A DNA stretch of 64,000 bases from Sphingobium amiense. GTDB lineage: Bacteria; Pseudomonadota; Alphaproteobacteria; Sphingomonadales; Sphingomonadaceae. The notes beneath the pieces were generated by a model. That model searched no databases and was not told where the DNA came from. It was given only the letters and a program-made list of their open reading frames with translations. The stretch spans positions 3,392,501 to 3,456,500 of the forward strand of contig NZ_AP018664.1 of NCBI RefSeq assembly GCF_003967075.1. Direction: 5' to 3'. Positions 27,927 through 35,690 of this stretch are shown piece after piece. The position numbers and the translations under genes were made by a program. Within the stretch, counting starts at the first letter, position 1. Each line of letters opens with the position of its first letter.

Positions 27927-28769
27927 CTAGATCGGAAGGCCGGCGCGGGCCAGCAGCCGCTGTGCCTGCACCAGATGGGGGCGGTCGATCATCTTGCCGT
28001 CGAGGCGCAGCGCCCCTGCGCCGGGCGCTGCGGCGAAGGCGTCGACGACCGCGCGGGCATGGGCGATGTCCGCCTCGCCGGGCATGAAGCCCGCATTGAT
28101 GACCGCCACCTGCGCCGGGTGGATCGCCATCATGCCGGTAAAGCCGTCGCGCCGCGCCCGGGCGACATAAGCAGCGAGCGCCTGCACGTCGTCGATGCGG
28201 GGAAACACGGTCTCGATCGCCTCGACGCCCGCGGCATGCGCGCCGAACAGGGTCAGGCCGCGCACCATCTCATAGGGCGGGGTGTAGCGCCCGTCCTCCT
28301 CGCGCGAAGTGGCCGCGCCGATGGCGGCGGGCAGATCCTCCGCCCCCCATGTCAGGCCCGCCAGATGCGCCGCGACCGCGCCGTAGCTGCCGAGCTGAAA
28401 GATGGCGGCGGGGGTTTCGGTGGCGATGGGGAGGATCGGCGGCGCGGTCCCTCCCGTCATCGCGATCAGCGACCGGACGCTCTCCGCCCCCTCCGCCTTG
28501 GGCAGCACCAGCCCGTCGGGCCGCCCCGCCAGCACCGCGTCGAGATCGGCCTGCGTCAGCCCGCTGTCGAGCGGATTGACGCGCACGAAGGCGGGCAGCG
28601 CGCGCGGCTGCGCCAGCCATGCGGCGACCGCCTCGCGGCCCGGCGCCTTGCGCTCGGGCGTCACGCTGTCCTCCAGGTCGAGGATGAGCGCGTCCGCCCC
28701 GCTCGCCGCCGCCCTGGCGAAGCGCTCGGGCCGGTCGGCGGGGACGAAGAGCAGCGAGCGCAGGCTCAT
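27927..28769 (-). CDS. HpcH/HpaI-CitE family CoA-ester lyase
   Basis: The product is 280 residues from the ATG at 28769, which overlaps the MaoC stop. CitE features: SLLFVPADRPERFARA at the start, the metal-binding Glu/Asp region LILDLEDSV, FVRVNPLDSG, ATETPAAIFQL, and WGAEDLPAAIGA. Family members cleave or form malyl-, citramalyl- or beta-methylmalyl-CoA. It is last in a leucine-degradation operon where HMG-CoA lyase would be expected, so its substrate may be a hydroxylated C5/C6 dicarboxyl-CoA. That is inference. Confidence 0.9.
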   Translation of the reverse strand: MSLRSLLFVPADRPERFARAAASGADALILDLEDSVTPERKAPGREAVAAWLAQPRALPAFVRVNPLDSGLTQADLDAVLAGRPDGLVLPKAEGAESVRSLIAMTGGTAPPILPIATETPAAIFQLGSYGAVAAHLAGLTWGAEDLPAAIGAATSREEDGRYTPPYEMVRGLTLFGAHAAGVEAIETVFPRIDDVQALAAYVARARRDGFTGMMAIHPAQVAVINAGFMPGEADIAHARAVVDAFAAAPGAGALRLDGKMIDRPHLVQAQRLLARAGLPI

Positions 28770-29218
28770 GCGTCGGACCGCTTGAGCAGCGCCATGCGCA
28801 GGCACTGGCAGACGATCTCGCCCCGCTGGTTCAGCAGGCGATGGGTGAAGGTGACGATGCCCGCATTGGGACGCGACCTGCTGGCTTTCAGGTCCGTCAC
28901 ATCCGTTTCGCAGCGCAGCGTGTCGCCGATGAAGACGGGGCTGGGCATGACGAGCCTGTCATAGCCGAGGTTTGCCACCAGCGTGCCGAGCGTCGTATCG
29001 CCGACCGACAGCCCCACCATCAGCGCGAAGGTGAAGGTGCCGTTGACGAGGATCTGCCCGAACTCGCTCGCCTTCGCCGCTTCGGCGTCGAGGTGCAGCG
29101 GCTGGGGATTGTGCGTCATCGTCGAGAAGAGGAGATTGTCCGTTTCCGTCACGGTGCGGCGGATGTCGTGGGCGATGGTTTCGCCGATCTGCCACTGGTC
29201 GAAATATTTGCCTGCCAC
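28766..29218 (-). CDS. MaoC-like acyl-CoA dehydratase/hydratase
   Basis: The product is 150 residues from a GTG at 29218 with AGAGGG eight bases upstream. The longer reading from 29269 runs through the conserved 36-bp element and is rejected. The hotdog fold is evident: YFDQWQIGETI, the active site Asp/His region in THNPQPLHLDAEAA, and FIGDTLRCETDV. It is paired with the CitE-like lyase by a 4-base overlap. Such MaoC/CitE pairs hydrate an enoyl-CoA and then cleave it. Confidence 0.92.
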   Translation of the reverse strand: MAGKYFDQWQIGETIAHDIRRTVTETDNLLFSTMTHNPQPLHLDAEAAKASEFGQILVNGTFTFALMVGLSVGDTTLGTLVANLGYDRLVMPSPVFIGDTLRCETDVTDLKASRSRPNAGIVTFTHRLLNQRGEIVCQCLRMALLKRSDA

Positions 29219-29230
29219 GCCTCGATCCCT

Positions 29231-29266
29231 CTTAACTTCGCATATTTCCCGCAAGTTTTGACATTT
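29231..29266 (-). promoter_or_regulatory. 36-bp conserved element, copy A (upstream of MaoC)
   Basis: Read on the minus strand it begins AAATGTCAAAACTTG and ends TATGCGAAGTTAAG, identical over 36 bases to 60564-60599. It ends 12 bases before the MaoC start, so it is probably an internal promoter/operator of the operon. Inside, TTGCGGGAA and ATGCGAAG form imperfect direct repeats 11 bases apart, one helical turn. The regulator is unknown. Confidence 0.7.
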
Positions 29267-29350
29267 CATGTCCGGGACGCGACATTTTCGTTCCTATATC
29301 CCTCGGGCGGCAGGCCGATCATAGCGTCGCCGCACTCCCATAGGACAAGG

Positions 29351-31198
29351 CTATCCGTCCTTCTCGATCTTCGCCAGCAGCGCGCCTTCGCTGACCTGCC
29401 CGCCTTCCGCCGCATTGAGTTCCGCCACGGTGCCGTCGAAGGGCGCGACGAGGCTGTGCTCCATCTTCATGGCTTCAAGGGTGAGGAGCTTCTGCCCCTT
29501 CGTCACGCGCTCGCCCTCGGCGACCCCCACCGCGATGATCCGTCCCGGCATAGGCGAGAGGATCGCGCCGTCGGAGGCATCCGCCCCGCCGCTTCCCCCT
29601 GCGCGCCATGGGCCGAGCCGCCAGACCTGCCCGTCCTCCGCGATCAGCACATCGGATGACGGTGCGTCCGCCCCCTCGCGCGGATCGAAGCGCAAGTTCA
29701 CCGCCTCCCGGTCGAGCAGAAACATGGCTTCGGTGCGGGCGGGTGCGTTGAGGCGAAAACCCGCCAGCCCGCCGCCTCCCGTCAGCGCCGCCGCCCCGTC
29801 CGCCAGCGCTTCCTCGGTGGGGCGGGCGGGTGGCAGGAGCGCGTCGCCCTCCCGCGCGATCAGCCCGGTGTCGAGCCGCGCGGCGGCGAAGTCGGCGTGG
29901 CGCAGTGCCTTCACCAGAAAGCCCGCATTGGTCTTGAGCGGCCAGACCGCGCTGCCCGCCAGCGCCGCCGCCAGCCGCTCCCGCGCTTCGTCACGGTTTG
30001 CGCCATGGGCGATCACCTTGGCGATCATCGGATCGTAGAAGGGCGAAATCTCCGCTCCCCGCTCGACGCCCGTGTCGATGCGCAGGCCCGGCGCGTCGCT
30101 CTCCAGATTGAAGGTGTCCAGCCGCCCGATGCTCGGCAGAAAGCCCTTGGCCGGATCTTCGGCGTAGAGGCGCGCTTCCATCGCGTGACCGTTGATCGAC
30201 AGTTGGTCCTGCGTCTTCGGCAGCGGTTCGCCGGACGCGACGCGCAATTGCCATTCGACCAGATCGACGCCGGTAATTTCCTCCGTCACCGGATGTTCGA
30301 CCTGAAGCCGCGTGTTCATTTCCATGAACCAGATGCGGTCGGCGCGCAGGCCGTCCGATCCATCGGCGATGAACTCGATCGTGCCCGCGCCGACATAGTC
30401 CACCGCCTTCGCCGCGTTGACCGCCGCAGTGCAGACCGCCGCGCGCGTCGCTTCGTCCATGCCGGGGGCGGGGGCTTCCTCGATCACCTTCTGGTGGCGG
30501 CGCTGGAGCGAACAGTCGCGTTCGAACAGGTGGACGACATGGCCGTGCGTATCGCCGAAGACCTGCACCTCGATATGGCGCGGGTTCGTGATGTATTTTT
30601 CGAGCAGCACGGCGTCGTTGCCGAAGCTCGCCGCCGCCTCGCGCCGGCAGGAGGCGAGCGCTTCGGCGAAGTCTTCCGCTGCGTCGACCTTGCGCATCCC
30701 CTTGCCGCCGCCGCCCGCGACCGCCTTGATAAGCACGGGATAGCCGATGGCGTCGGCTTCCGCCTTCAGGCGGCCCTCGCTCTGGTCCTCGCCCAGATAG
30801 CCGGGCGTGGTCGGGACACCGGCGTCCTGCATCAGCTTTTTGGCAGCGTCCTTCAGGCCCATGGCGCGGATGCTGTCGGGGCGCGGGCCGACCCAGATGA
30901 GGCCTGCGTCGATCACCGCCTGCGCGAAATCGGCATTTTCGGAGAGGAAGCCGTAACCGGGATGGATCGCCTGCGCGCCGGTCGCTTTTGCAGCGGCGAT
31001 GATCTTTTCGCCGACAAGGTAGGATTCGCGGGCAGGGGAGGGGCCGATATGCACGGCTTCGTCAGCGGAGCGGACATGGAGCGCGTCCGCGTCGGCATCG
31101 GAATAGACGGCGACGGTGCGAACGCCCAGCGTCCGCGCGGTGCGGATGATGCGGCAGGCGATCTCGCCCCGATTGGCGATGAGGAGGGAGGCGATCAT
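29351..31198 (-). CDS. liuD: Methylcrotonyl-CoA carboxylase biotin-containing alpha subunit
   Basis: The product is 615 residues. The biotin carboxylase domain occupies about 1-450 (SLLIANRGEIACRIIRT, VAGGGGKGMRKV, HIEVQVFGDTHG, QRRHQKVIEEAPAP, EMNTRLQVEHPVTE). The C-terminal biotinyl domain carries the acceptor lysine in LEAMKMEH. It pairs with the carboxyltransferase at 31725. Propionyl-CoA carboxylase is an alternative, but the isovaleryl-CoA dehydrogenase in the same operon favours methylcrotonyl-CoA. SD GGAG lies six bases upstream of the ATG. A TIR-bounded element begins 12 bases upstream of the start. Confidence 0.9.
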   Translation of the reverse strand: MIASLLIANRGEIACRIIRTARTLGVRTVAVYSDADADALHVRSADEAVHIGPSPARESYLVGEKIIAAAKATGAQAIHPGYGFLSENADFAQAVIDAGLIWVGPRPDSIRAMGLKDAAKKLMQDAGVPTTPGYLGEDQSEGRLKAEADAIGYPVLIKAVAGGGGKGMRKVDAAEDFAEALASCRREAAASFGNDAVLLEKYITNPRHIEVQVFGDTHGHVVHLFERDCSLQRRHQKVIEEAPAPGMDEATRAAVCTAAVNAAKAVDYVGAGTIEFIADGSDGLRADRIWFMEMNTRLQVEHPVTEEITGVDLVEWQLRVASGEPLPKTQDQLSINGHAMEARLYAEDPAKGFLPSIGRLDTFNLESDAPGLRIDTGVERGAEISPFYDPMIAKVIAHGANRDEARERLAAALAGSAVWPLKTNAGFLVKALRHADFAAARLDTGLIAREGDALLPPARPTEEALADGAAALTGGGGLAGFRLNAPARTEAMFLLDREAVNLRFDPREGADAPSSDVLIAEDGQVWRLGPWRAGGSGGADASDGAILSPMPGRIIAVGVAEGERVTKGQKLLTLEAMKMEHSLVAPFDGTVAELNAAEGGQVSEGALLAKIEKDG

Positions 31199-31210
31199 GG
31201 CTGGCTCCGA

Positions 31211-31704
31211 TCATTCCTCCCCGAGCTTGTCTCGGGGAGGGGGACCATGCGAAGCATGGTGGAGGGGGTGTTGCCATGCTCAGGGACAGAGCGCCCAAAG
31301 CACGGGGAAGCGTCGGCAGGGCGCGGGCGCTGCGGCGCGCGATGAGCTTGCCGGAAGTGCTGCTGTGGCAGGCGTTGCGGAGCCGTCCTGACGGCCTCAA
31401 GTTCCGACGCCAGCATCCAAGCGGCGTCTTCATTCTCGATTTCTATTGCGGCGACGTCCTGCTCGCGGTCGAGATTGACGGCGCTGCGCATGAGCGGGGA
31501 GACCGGCCCGAAAAGGACGCGGCGCGGGACGACTGGTTCGCGGCGCATGACATCGTGACCCTGCGCATTCCGGCGCGCGATGTGCTGAACGATCTCGATG
31601 GCGTCGTGCGCTTCATCGTGGTGCGGGCGGTGGCGCGATTGCCCCTCCACCACCCGGCTGCGCCGGGCGGTCCCCCTCCCCCAGACAAGCTGGGGGAGGA
31701 ATGA
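31211..31704 (+). mobile_element. 494-bp TIR-bounded element encoding a DUF559 endonuclease
   Basis: The ends are exact inverted repeats, TCATTCCTCCCC at 31211-31222 and GGGGAGGAATGA at 31693-31704. Each end continues into a hairpin (CCTCCCCGAG/CTCGGGGAGG on the left, its compensated variant CCTCCCCCAG/CTGGGGGAGG on the right), followed by a second small stem (ACCATGC/GCATGGT on the left, CCCGGC/GCCGGG on the right). The DUF559 gene spans the interior and its stop codon TGA is the last three bases of the right end. It lies opposite in sense to the liu operon, between liuB and liuD. No target-site duplication is obvious. Confidence 0.7.
31276..31704 (+). CDS. DUF559 domain endonuclease-like protein
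   Basis: The product is 142 residues. The DUF559/Vsr-like PD-(D/E)xK fold is seen in LPEVLLWQALR, FRRQHPSGVFILDFYC, and the core VEIDGAAHERGDRPEKDAARD followed by VTLRIPARDVLND. The last 20 or so residues (PPPPDKLGEE) are encoded by the right inverted repeat and are not conserved protein. The gene fills the inside of the element and is antisense to the flanking liu genes. A nuclease acting on the palindromic ends is an attractive idea but is unproven. Confidence 0.85.
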   Translation: MLRDRAPKARGSVGRARALRRAMSLPEVLLWQALRSRPDGLKFRRQHPSGVFILDFYCGDVLLAVEIDGAAHERGDRPEKDAARDDWFAAHDIVTLRIPARDVLNDLDGVVRFIVVRAVARLPLHHPAAPGGPPPPDKLGEE

Positions 31705-31724
31705 CAGGGGCGCGCCTGCCTCCA

Positions 31725-33326
31725 TCACATCCGGAATATGCCGAACTGCGCGCGGTCTTCTATCGGCGCGTTCAGCGTGGCGGCGAAGGCGAGGCCGAGG
31801 ACGTCGCGGGTCTGGGCGGGGTCGATGACGCCATCGTCCCATAGCCGCGCGGTGGCATAATAGGGGCTGCCTTCCTCCTCGAAGCGCTGGCGGACCGGCG
31901 CCTTGAAGGCTTCGGCTTGCTCGGGCGTCCAGTTCGCCGCGTCGCGGTTGACGGTCGCGAGCACGCTCGCCGCCTGTTCGCCGCCCATCACCGAAATGCG
32001 GCTGTTGGGCCAGGTGAAGAGGAAGCGCGGGCCATAGGCTCTGCCGCACATGCCGTAATTGCCCGCGCCGAAGCTGCCGCCGATCAGCACGGTGATCTTG
32101 GGGACCTGCGCCGTGGCGACGGCGGTGACGAGCTTCGCGCCGTTCTTGGCGATGCCCTCCGCCTCATATTTGCCGCCGACCATGAAGCCGGAGATGTTCT
32201 GGAGGAACAGCAAAGGCACGCGCCGCTGGCAGGCGAGTTCGATGAAATGCGCGCCCTTGACCGCGCTTTCGCTAAAGAGGACGCCGTTATTGGCGAGGAT
32301 CGCGACCGGCATGCCCCAGATATGGGCGAAGCCGCAGACCAGCGTGGTGCCGTAGAGCGCCTTGAACTCGTGAAATTCGCTGCCGTCGACGATGCGGGCG
32401 ATGACTTCGCGCACGTCATAGGGGGCGCGGACGTCCTGCGGCACGATGCCGTAGAGGTCACTGGCGTCATGGACCGGCGGGCGGGGATCGCGCAGGTTGA
32501 GGTCGGGCGTCCGGTCGGGATGAAGCGTCGAGACGATGTCGCGCACGATGGTCAGCGCATGATCGTCATTCCCGGCGACATGATCGACCACGCCGGACTT
32601 GCGGCCATGCAGGTCGCCGCCGCCCAGATCCTCCGCGCTGATGACCTCGCCCGTCGCTGCCTGCACCAGCGGCGGGCCGGCGAGGAAGATCGTGCCCTGA
32701 TTGCGGACGATGACGCTTTCGTCCGACATGGCGGGGACGTAGGCGCCGCCCGCGGTGCAGCTTCCCATGACGCAGGCGATCTGGGGAATGCCGCGCGCGC
32801 TCATCTGCGCCTGATTGTAGAAGATGCGGCCGAAATGGTCGCGGTCGGGGAAGACCTCCGCCTGATTGGGCAGGTTCGCGCCGCCCGAGTCGACGAGGTA
32901 GATGCAGGGCAGCCGGTTTTCGAGCGCGATCTCCTGCGCGCGCAGATGCTTCTTCACCGTCATCGGGAAGTAAGTGCCGCCCTTCACCGTGGCGTCGTTG
33001 CAGGCGATCATCACCTGACGGCCCGACACCCGGCCGATGCCCGCGACGATGCCCGCGCCCGGCACTTCGTCTCCATAGAGGCCGTTGGCGGCGAGCTGCC
33101 CGATTTCGAGGAAGGGGCTGCCCGGATCGAGCAGCCGTTCGACGCGGTCGCGGGGCAGCAGCTTGCCACGCGCGACATGCTTCTCCCGCGCGCTGTCCGA
33201 CCCACCGCGCGCGGCGGCGGCGACCTTGGCGCGCAGGTCGTCGGCCAGAGCGCGATTATGCGCCGCGTTGGCGCGGAACGTCTCGCTGTCGCGCGAGAGT
33301 GTCGTGTCGAGGACCGGCCCGCTCAT
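31725..33326 (-). CDS. liuB: Methylcrotonyl-CoA carboxylase carboxyltransferase (beta) subunit
   Basis: The product is 533 residues, equal to known MccB proteins. Carboxyltransferase features: [54 protein letters not shown] in the N-half, and [34 protein letters not shown] and [12 protein letters not shown] in the C-half. The start at 33326 has GGAGG seven bases upstream, and that SD is formed by the end of the adjoining 142-bp repeat element. It transfers CO2 from carboxybiotin to 3-methylcrotonyl-CoA, in leucine degradation. Confidence 0.95.
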   Translation of the reverse strand: MSGPVLDTTLSRDSETFRANAAHNRALADDLRAKVAAAARGGSDSAREKHVARGKLLPRDRVERLLDPGSPFLEIGQLAANGLYGDEVPGAGIVAGIGRVSGRQVMIACNDATVKGGTYFPMTVKKHLRAQEIALENRLPCIYLVDSGGANLPNQAEVFPDRDHFGRIFYNQAQMSARGIPQIACVMGSCTAGGAYVPAMSDESVIVRNQGTIFLAGPPLVQAATGEVISAEDLGGGDLHGRKSGVVDHVAGNDDHALTIVRDIVSTLHPDRTPDLNLRDPRPPVHDASDLYGIVPQDVRAPYDVREVIARIVDGSEFHEFKALYGTTLVCGFAHIWGMPVAILANNGVLFSESAVKGAHFIELACQRRVPLLFLQNISGFMVGGKYEAEGIAKNGAKLVTAVATAQVPKITVLIGGSFGAGNYGMCGRAYGPRFLFTWPNSRISVMGGEQAASVLATVNRDAANWTPEQAEAFKAPVRQRFEEEGSPYYATARLWDDGVIDPAQTRDVLGLAFAATLNAPIEDRAQFGIFRM

Positions 33327-33327
33327 A

Positions 33328-33469
33328 TCAGTTCCTCCCCGGGCTTGTCTCGGGGAGGTGGCAGCCCGCAGGGCTGACGGAGGGGCAGCGTCCTCTCGAT
33401 GGGGCGCACCCCCTCCACCACCGCTTCGCGGAGGTCCCCCTCCCCGAGCAAAGCTCGGGGAGGAACTGA
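33328..33469. mobile_element. 142-bp TIR-bounded MITE-like element without a gene
   Basis: The ends are TCAGTTCCTCCCCG at 33328 and CGGGGAGGAACTGA ending at 33469. Both continue into the same hairpin type as the 494-bp element (CCTCCCCGGG/CTCGGGGAGG left, CCTCCCCGAG/CTCGGGGAGG right), and then into short second stems GCCC/GGGC and CCGC/GCGG. Only about 25 bases separate the two end units. It lies between liuA and liuB and looks like an internal-deletion relative of the DUF559 element. Confidence 0.7.
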
Positions 33470-33476
33470 ATCGCCC

Positions 33477-34631
33477 TCATGCCCCGCCTCCGATCAGTTC
33501 CCGGCCGATCAGCATGCGGCGGATCTCGTTGGTGCCCGCCCCGATGTCGAGCAGCTTGGCGTCGCGCATGAAGCGTTCCACCGGCCAGTCCTTCGTGTAG
33601 CCCGCGCCGCCCAGCGCCTGCACCGCTTCGAGCGCGACCTTCATCGCATTCTCGCTCGCCAGCAGGATCGCGCCCGCCGCGTCGAAGCGGGTGGTGCGGC
33701 CCGCATCGCACGCCTTCGCCACGGCATAAACGTAGGCGCGGGCCGAATTGAGCGCGACATACATGTCGGCGACCTTGGCCTGCATCAACTGGAACGCGCC
33801 GATAGGCTTGCCGAACTGCTTGCGCTCCCGGACATAGGGCAGCACCGTGTCGAGGCACGCCTGCATGATGCCGAGCTGGATGCCCGAAAGCACCGTGCGC
33901 TCATAGTCGAGGCCGCTCATCAGCACGCCCGCGCCGCCATTCAGCGGCCCCATGATATTCTCCTCCGGCACCTCGCAATCGTCGAACACCAGTTCGGCGG
34001 TGGGGGAGCCGCGCATCCCCATCTTGTCGATCTTCTGCCCGATGGAAAAACCCTTCATGTCCTTTTCGATCAGGAAGGTCGTGACGCCCTTCGACCCCTC
34101 TCCCGTCTTGGCATAGACGACCAGCGTGTCGGCATAAGGGGCGTTGGTGATCCAGAACTTCGTGCCATTGAGGATATAGCGGTCGCCGCGCTTTTCCGCG
34201 CGCAGCTTCATCGAGATGACGTCCGACCCCGCGCCCGCTTCCGACATGGCGAGCGACCCCACATGCTCCCCGGAAATGAGCTTGGGCAGATATTTCGCCT
34301 TCTGCGCCTCATTGCCCCAGCGGCGGATCTGGTTGACGCAGAGGTTGGAGTGCGCGCCGTAGCTGAGGCCGATGGAGGCGGACGCGCGGGCGACTTCCTC
34401 CTGCGCCACGACATGTTCCAGATAGCCGAGGCCAAGCCCGCCCCACTGTTCCTCGACCGTGATGCCGTGGAGGCCGAGTTCACCCATGGCGGGCCACAGT
34501 TCCTCACGCGGGAACCAGTCCTTCGCGTCGATCTCCGCGGCGAGGGGGGCGATCCTGTCCGTGGCGAAACGCGCGGTGCTTTGCCGGATCATGTCCGCCG
34601 TCTCACCCAGCGCGAAATCGAACTCAGCCAT
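33477..34631 (-). CDS. liuA: Isovaleryl-CoA dehydrogenase
   Basis: The product is 384 residues from the ATG at 34631 with AGGAG seven bases upstream. Acyl-CoA dehydrogenase features: [43 protein letters not shown], and [15 protein letters not shown]. The segment [15 protein letters not shown] carries the internal catalytic Glu position that distinguishes isovaleryl-CoA dehydrogenases from other family members. It is first gene of the leucine/isovalerate operon and divergent from a LysR regulator. Confidence 0.95.
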   Translation of the reverse strand: MAEFDFALGETADMIRQSTARFATDRIAPLAAEIDAKDWFPREELWPAMGELGLHGITVEEQWGGLGLGYLEHVVAQEEVARASASIGLSYGAHSNLCVNQIRRWGNEAQKAKYLPKLISGEHVGSLAMSEAGAGSDVISMKLRAEKRGDRYILNGTKFWITNAPYADTLVVYAKTGEGSKGVTTFLIEKDMKGFSIGQKIDKMGMRGSPTAELVFDDCEVPEENIMGPLNGGAGVLMSGLDYERTVLSGIQLGIMQACLDTVLPYVRERKQFGKPIGAFQLMQAKVADMYVALNSARAYVYAVAKACDAGRTTRFDAAGAILLASENAMKVALEAVQALGGAGYTKDWPVERFMRDAKLLDIGAGTNEIRRMLIGRELIGGGA

Positions 34632-34677
34632 GCACACTCTCCTTATGACGCGCAGCCTATCAATCATGGCTCTCTAT

Positions 34678-34694
34678 GAAAATTGAAACTTTTC
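34678..34694. promoter_or_regulatory. Inverted repeat in liuA/LysR divergent region
   Basis: GAAAA, seven bases, then TTTTC, a perfect 5-bp inverted repeat in the 78-bp gap between divergent genes. A LysR operator is plausible by position, but the half-sites are short and AT-rich. Chance occurrence cannot be excluded. Confidence 0.35.
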
Positions 34695-34709
34695 TCGTTC
34701 AGGGTATAG

Positions 34710-35621
34710 ATGCAGTCTATGATGGAACGCTATCTGCTGCGCTATTTCCTCGCCGTGGTCGATCATGGCAGCTTCAACCGCGCCGCCGCCGCCTGCAACG
34801 TGTCGCAACCCACGCTGTCGGTCGGCATCGCCAAGCTGGAGCGGTCGCTGGGCGCGCCGCTGTTCCTGCGCGCGGGCCAGCGCACCGAACTGACGCCCGC
34901 CGGATCGCGGCTGCTCGGCCACGCCCGGCGGATCGAGGCGGAGTTCAACCTCGCCCAGAGCGCCGTCGCGGCGGAGACGGGGGAAGCGGGCGCGACCTTG
35001 CGCATCGGCATCCTGCACAGCATTCCCGGCGACATCGTCGCGCAGGCGGTCGCCGACCGCGATCCCGATGAAAGCGGGCGGATCGAGATTCTGTACGGAT
35101 CGGCGCAGGATCTGGCGGGGCGGCTGGCGCGCGGGCGGATCGACGCGGCGCTTTCGCTCGTGGAGGGGGCGGGCGGCCGCTTTGCCGAACGGGCGGTCGC
35201 GACCGAAACCTATGCCATCGCCATCGGCGCAACCCATCGGCTTGGCGAACGGCGCAGCGTCCAGGCGGAGGATGTCGCGAGCGAGACGATGATCGTGCGC
35301 CGCCATTGCGAGGCGCTGGCCGCGACCAGCCGCTATTTTACCGAGCGCGGCGTCCGCCCGCCCTTCGCCCTGCGCTCCACCAATGACGAACGGGTGTTGC
35401 AGATGGTCGCGGCTGGCCTTGGCCTGACGGTCATGCCCGCCAGCTACCGCTTCCCCGGCGTCGCACGCCCGCGCCTCACCGGGTTCGATGCGACCCGCAC
35501 CCTGGGCTGGCTGTTCGGTGCGCAGGCGGGCGCGTTGCGGGACGCGCCCGCGCCGCTGATGCAGCGGATCGAAACGCTGCTGACCGCACGATTGGACAAG
35601 AATGCTGTCCAAACATCTTGA
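34710..35621 (+). CDS. LysR-family regulator
   Basis: The product is 303 residues. The N-terminal helix-turn-helix reads FNRAAAACNVSQPTLSVGIAKLERSLGAPLFLR. The C-terminal periplasmic-binding-like effector domain runs from about 95. The ATG at 34710 has AGGG upstream, and ATGs at 34719 and 34722 are possible. It is divergent from liuA and upstream of thiolase and SDR genes, so it may control either. The effector is unknown. Confidence 0.9.
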   Translation: MQSMMERYLLRYFLAVVDHGSFNRAAAACNVSQPTLSVGIAKLERSLGAPLFLRAGQRTELTPAGSRLLGHARRIEAEFNLAQSAVAAETGEAGATLRIGILHSIPGDIVAQAVADRDPDESGRIEILYGSAQDLAGRLARGRIDAALSLVEGAGGRFAERAVATETYAIAIGATHRLGERRSVQAEDVASETMIVRRHCEALAATSRYFTERGVRPPFALRSTNDERVLQMVAAGLGLTVMPASYRFPGVARPRLTGFDATRTLGWLFGAQAGALRDAPAPLMQRIETLLTARLDKNAVQTS

Positions 35622-35690
35622 GCGCGGCCCGCATCGCGCATACATCGCGCGCAGGACAGGCGGCGTTCCGCCGCAAGGAGAGACAAGGAC

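Noticed and set aside
31205..31710. Target-site duplication around the DUF559 element
   Set aside because: The flanks GGCTCCGA and CAGGGGCG do not repeat each other, so transposition with duplication is not supported.
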